This document shows, one piece after another, positions 32,321-33,863 of a stretch of 33,863 bases of DNA. A program made the translations under genes and the position numbers. The notes under the pieces were generated by a model. That model saw nothing but the letters and a program-made list of their open reading frames with translations, was not told the DNA's origin and did no database searches. Numbering within the stretch: the stretch's first letter is position 1; the number at the start of each line of letters is the position of its first letter. The stretch spans positions 219,222 to 253,084 of the forward strand of contig NZ_QREM01000007.1 in the NCBI RefSeq assembly GCF_003353015.1, in the 5' to 3' direction. Source of the stretch: Xanthomonas arboricola (lineage in GTDB: Bacteria > Pseudomonadota > Gammaproteobacteria > Xanthomonadales > Xanthomonadaceae).

Positions 32321-32603
32321 ATAAGCGAAAAACGTGGTCGAAAGAACGGGGCGGATTCACTTAAGAAGTAAGCCCGAATTTTTTCCTTCACTCATCTGTA
32401 GGCATAGAGCTTATTGAATGTATCTGGCATAGCTACGGATATCGAGTATTGGAGCCATTCCGCGTTCCTGCAACCTCGTCATGAGTTCAAGTAGAAATCG
32501 TGTTGCTGTGCGTGGTGGAGAGCCAGGTGAGTTTCAGATAAGGATAACCTGAATGCGCTTCTATAAAGCAATTAAATTTGTGAAATTGCGATAATTTATT
32601 GAT
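32321..32603. other. AT-rich stretch without a clear gene
   Basis: Base composition drops sharply after the broken attC. A short minus-strand frame ending near 32418 reads ATRFLLELMTRLQERGMAPI then LDIRSYARYIQ and looks protein-like, but it has no start and may be a remnant. Near 32557-32600 there are A/T-rich partial repeats (AATTAAATTT, AATTTATTGATTTAA). No other feature is seen. Confidence 0.35.
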
Positions 32604-33155
32604 TTAAGCAATAACAGATGCGCCGTAAATTCCGCCAAAACCGTTCTTGCGGATTTGCATCGATTCTTCAAAGTTAGACTCAAAGGGCTCGGTACCTTTT
32701 ACAATTTCGAACCAATCTGTCGCACTATTAACCATGTCGTGAGCAAATTTCTGAACATCAATATGCAAATAACTATTTAAGATGTGATTATGAAAAGACC
32801 CGTCGGTCACTCCAGGTTTGAAGAATATCACTCCGTTGAAATTTAGATTTTTGTGGTTCAACCTGCCTTGATGGAGTGCAGCGCACCTTAGGCTGTAACA
32901 GTTCTTTCCGTCAAGCGTGGGGCGGCCATTTGCTTGATATTTAAAAGCCATCCATTTTTTAAACCACTCCATATATTTCTTGCCAGTCGCGTGGCCATCG
33001 TCGCTTTCGAGGGCCCCGCAAATGTCAGGCACCGTTAGAGTGGTCATCAGTGAAACGAGATACAAGTCACTCTCTTCAGAGAGTAGGGCCACCTGATTAA
33101 TGAAATTAAAGAATGGGTGGTAATCGGCGAGATTTAATAGGTCTGTGCTAGTCAT
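32604..33155 (-). CDS. HEPN-like protein in AT-rich island, unknown
   Basis: The product is 183 residues. The segment NCYSLRCAALHQGRLNHKNL contains R-x4-H (RCAALH), the spacing of HEPN ribonuclease motifs, inside a block (YSLRCAxLHQGR) that I recognise from widespread uncharacterised proteins. A later VIFFKPG, HNHILNSYLHIDVQKFAHDM and a terminal NGFGGIYGASVIA also fit that group. Codons are strikingly A/T-rich compared with all neighbours, pointing to recent transfer. Orientation is opposite to the cassettes. ATG 33155 gives MTSTDLLNLADYHPF; there is no strong ribosome site. A role in defence or toxin action is inference only. Confidence 0.65.
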   Translation of the reverse strand: MTSTDLLNLADYHPFFNFINQVALLSEESDLYLVSLMTTLTVPDICGALESDDGHATGKKYMEWFKKWMAFKYQANGRPTLDGKNCYSLRCAALHQGRLNHKNLNFNGVIFFKPGVTDGSFHNHILNSYLHIDVQKFAHDMVNSATDWFEIVKGTEPFESNFEESMQIRKNGFGGIYGASVIA

Positions 33156-33197
33156 GGGCGGTTAGCTTTATAGTCCGCTCTGAGTCTGCATAGATTA

Positions 33198-33241
33198 ACC
33201 CGCATTGTAATGTCAGGAATATCCTTACATGACAAACGGGT
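33198..33241. repeat. Interrupted inverted repeat upstream of the HEPN-like gene
   Basis: ACCCG (33198-33202) and TGTCA (33211-33215) pair with TGACA (33230-33234) and CGGGT (33237-33241). The element lies 45 bp upstream of the minus-strand gene and close to the point where GC content rises again. It could be an operator or a mobile-element end. Confidence 0.35.
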
Positions 33242-33352
33242 CAGGTTCACTTCTTTAAGAAAATCGGCTAGATAGGGGCTCAGGGATATCTTCCGCGCGT
33301 GTCGGCAGGGAGGCGCTCTCGATTCTTATCAGCGCTTTGCCACCCAAAGCAG

Positions 33353-33358
33353 TTGACA
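33353..33358 (+). promoter_or_regulatory. Possible -35 element of the leader RNA
   Basis: TTGACA is a perfect -35 hexamer. The sequence 17 bp further (CAATCT, 33376-33381) is only a poor -10. If used, transcription would begin just before the antisense target at 33391. Confidence 0.3.
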
Positions 33359-33390
33359 TCCCAACAAACCCGCAGCAATCTCTACCTCAA

Positions 33391-33414
33391 GGAGCGTAGA
33401 AACTCCTCTAAGAG
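33391..33414 (+). ncRNA. Leader segment complementary to the C4-like RNA
   Basis: GGAG-CG-TAGAAAC (33391-33403) and CTAAGAG (33408-33414) are complementary, in the right antiparallel order, to CTCC/GTTTCTA and CTCTTAG of the structured RNA at 33491-33565. In total 18 base pairs form with two small interruptions. Such a target just before a terminator is how phage C4 and P4 CI RNAs recognise their leader. Confidence 0.6.
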
Positions 33415-33418
33415 CGGT

Positions 33419-33448
33419 ACCCACCTCCGTCAAACCGGTGGGTTTTTT
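33419..33448 (+). terminator. Rho-independent terminator in phage-like leader
   Basis: ACCCACC (33419-33425) pairs with GGTGGGT (33437-33443) around an 11-nt loop and runs into six T residues. It lies 5 nt after the antisense target and before the C4-like RNA, so it is placed to truncate a leader transcript. Confidence 0.85.
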
Positions 33449-33490
33449 GTGCCTGTAGATTCTTGCGGGCGCAACCGACGCGATGCCTGC

Positions 33491-33565
33491 GTCGGGAGGG
33501 CGGCTAATACAAGACCCTTCGGGGAAATACGCCCGCCGACTCTTAGCGGTTTCTAACCTCCCGAC
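33491..33565 (+). ncRNA. C4 / P4-CI-like structured antisense RNA
   Basis: GTCGGGAGG (33491-33499) pairs perfectly with CCTCCCGAC (33557-33565), closing a compact fold. Inside are GCGG/CCGC (33500-33503, 33533-33536) and CCC-TTCG-GGG (33515-33524). An unpaired CTCTTAGCGGTTTCTAA (33540-33556) carries the bases complementary to the leader. An alternative hairpin CCGACGC/GCGTCGG competes with the outer stem. This outline fits the C4 antisense RNA family of phages P1/P7 and the immunity RNA of satellite P4, which shut off downstream phage genes by pairing to their leader. The overlapping open frame at 33299-33556 is probably only read-through of this RNA. Confidence 0.6.
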
Positions 33566-33615
33566 ATCCCGTCGCCACCCGGCGGCGGGGCCTGCTCGTC
33601 AAGGAGGGCTTTGCC

Positions 33616-33780
33616 ATGCGTCGATCCACGTCCCGTCCCAAGCCAGCGCGCAAGCGCGCCACGGTGCCGCCGCCCACCGAGGTCGTCTGGCGCTCGCTCG
33701 ACCCAACGATCACGCCGCGGCCCTACCTCGACCGCCCCGCCATCCCCGAGCCCCGCCCCGATCCTGTCGACTCCCCTTAA
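33616..33780 (+). CDS. Small basic Pro/Arg-rich protein, possibly truncated
   Basis: The product is 54 residues (MRRSTSRPKPARKRATVPPP, then TEVVWRSLDPTITPRPYLDR). It is basic and proline-rich, likely disordered and nucleic-acid binding. AAGGAGG lies 8 nt before ATG 33616, an excellent ribosome site. It follows the C4-like RNA and so would be the gene controlled by it. The last residues (DSP) and the TAA are read from CGACTCCCCTTAA, which may already be the tip of the adjacent insertion sequence, so the native protein may have been longer. No function recognised. Confidence 0.6.
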   Translation: MRRSTSRPKPARKRATVPPPTEVVWRSLDPTITPRPYLDRPAIPEPRPDPVDSP

Positions 33781-33781
33781 T

Positions 33782-33863
33782 TCAATGCCAGCCAAAACTA
33801 GAGGTCTGCGGTTGATGTTGATCACGGAACTCGGCGGGTGTTAGCCCGCCCAGGCTGTCGTGC
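33782..33863 (-). CDS. IS3-family transposase, C-terminal end (runs off window)
   Basis: On the minus strand the last 26 codons read HDSLGGLTPAEFRDQHQPQT then SSFGWH and TGA. The HDSLGGLTPAEF block is the characteristic C terminus of the IS3-family integrase-type transposase (OrfB). The 5' part lies outside the window. The end of the element is likely within 20 bp after the stop, near TGTCGACTCCCC at 33765-33776. Confidence 0.75.
   Translation of the reverse strand, partial: HDSLGGLTPAEFRDQHQPQTSSFGWH

Noticed and set aside
32420-32540. Short minus-strand peptide frame (TRFLLELMTRLQERGMAP...) as a gene
   Set aside because: It has no start codon and is preceded by a stop; at most a remnant, mentioned only in the gap description.
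33299-33556. 85-residue ORF beginning at GTG 33299, similar in position to phage Ash-type proteins
   Set aside because: It runs straight through a strong terminator and the folded antisense RNA and has no ribosome site; best seen as read-through of regulatory RNA.

Overview
The window is a high-GC chromosomal stretch from a plant-associated gammaproteobacterium, almost certainly Xanthomonas or a very close relative. The evidence is FabV as enoyl-ACP reductase, a TonB-receptor pectin-utilisation locus, Ku/LigD, Xanthomonas-style G/C-rich intergenic repeats and an integron cassette array beside the pectin genes. The assignment rests on recognised proteins and layout; no database search was run.

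Layout. 1-1640: a duplicated intergenic repeat, a frameshifted small gene, a cupin protein and a small exported protein. 1640-1998: no intact gene, only an RCC1-repeat remnant. 1999-7280: an AcoR-type sigma54 activator, divergent from an aldehyde dehydrogenase, a zinc alcohol dehydrogenase and a DUF779 protein. A good -24/-12 promoter and a 7-3-7 palindrome lie between them, so this reads as an inducible alcohol/aldehyde oxidation unit. 7291-11404: a small acidic protein, then Ku and LigD, a two-component NHEJ system. 11405-14762: a long palindromic repeat, lldD (minus strand), and fabV with a TTG start.

14927-28536 is a pectin/galacturonate block. kdgK (minus) diverges from a run of two TonB-dependent receptors, a pectin methylesterase, a PL10 pectate lyase translationally coupled to it, and a ~1280-residue exported LamG-domain protein of unknown activity. 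A plausible flow is: the esterase de-esterifies pectin, the lyase cuts it, the receptors import oligomers, and KdgK phosphorylates the 2-keto-3-deoxygluconate produced downstream.

28537-32320 changes character. Base composition drops and small unrelated plus-strand ORFs are each followed by an attC site of about 60 bp. This is an integron cassette array of about eight cassettes with no integrase in the window. It includes a cassette without a start codon, two very short-leader cassettes, decayed attC sites and one cassette gene interrupted by an in-frame amber codon. The last attC is cut off and joined to a markedly AT-rich segment (32321-33240) carrying a minus-strand gene with an R-x4-H (HEPN-like) motif.

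33242-33863 looks like the edge of a phage or satellite element. It has a leader with a strong intrinsic terminator, followed by a structured RNA resembling phage C4 / P4 CI antisense RNA. A segment of that RNA is complementary to the leader just before the terminator. After it come a small basic ORF and the 3' end of an IS3-type transposase running off the window.
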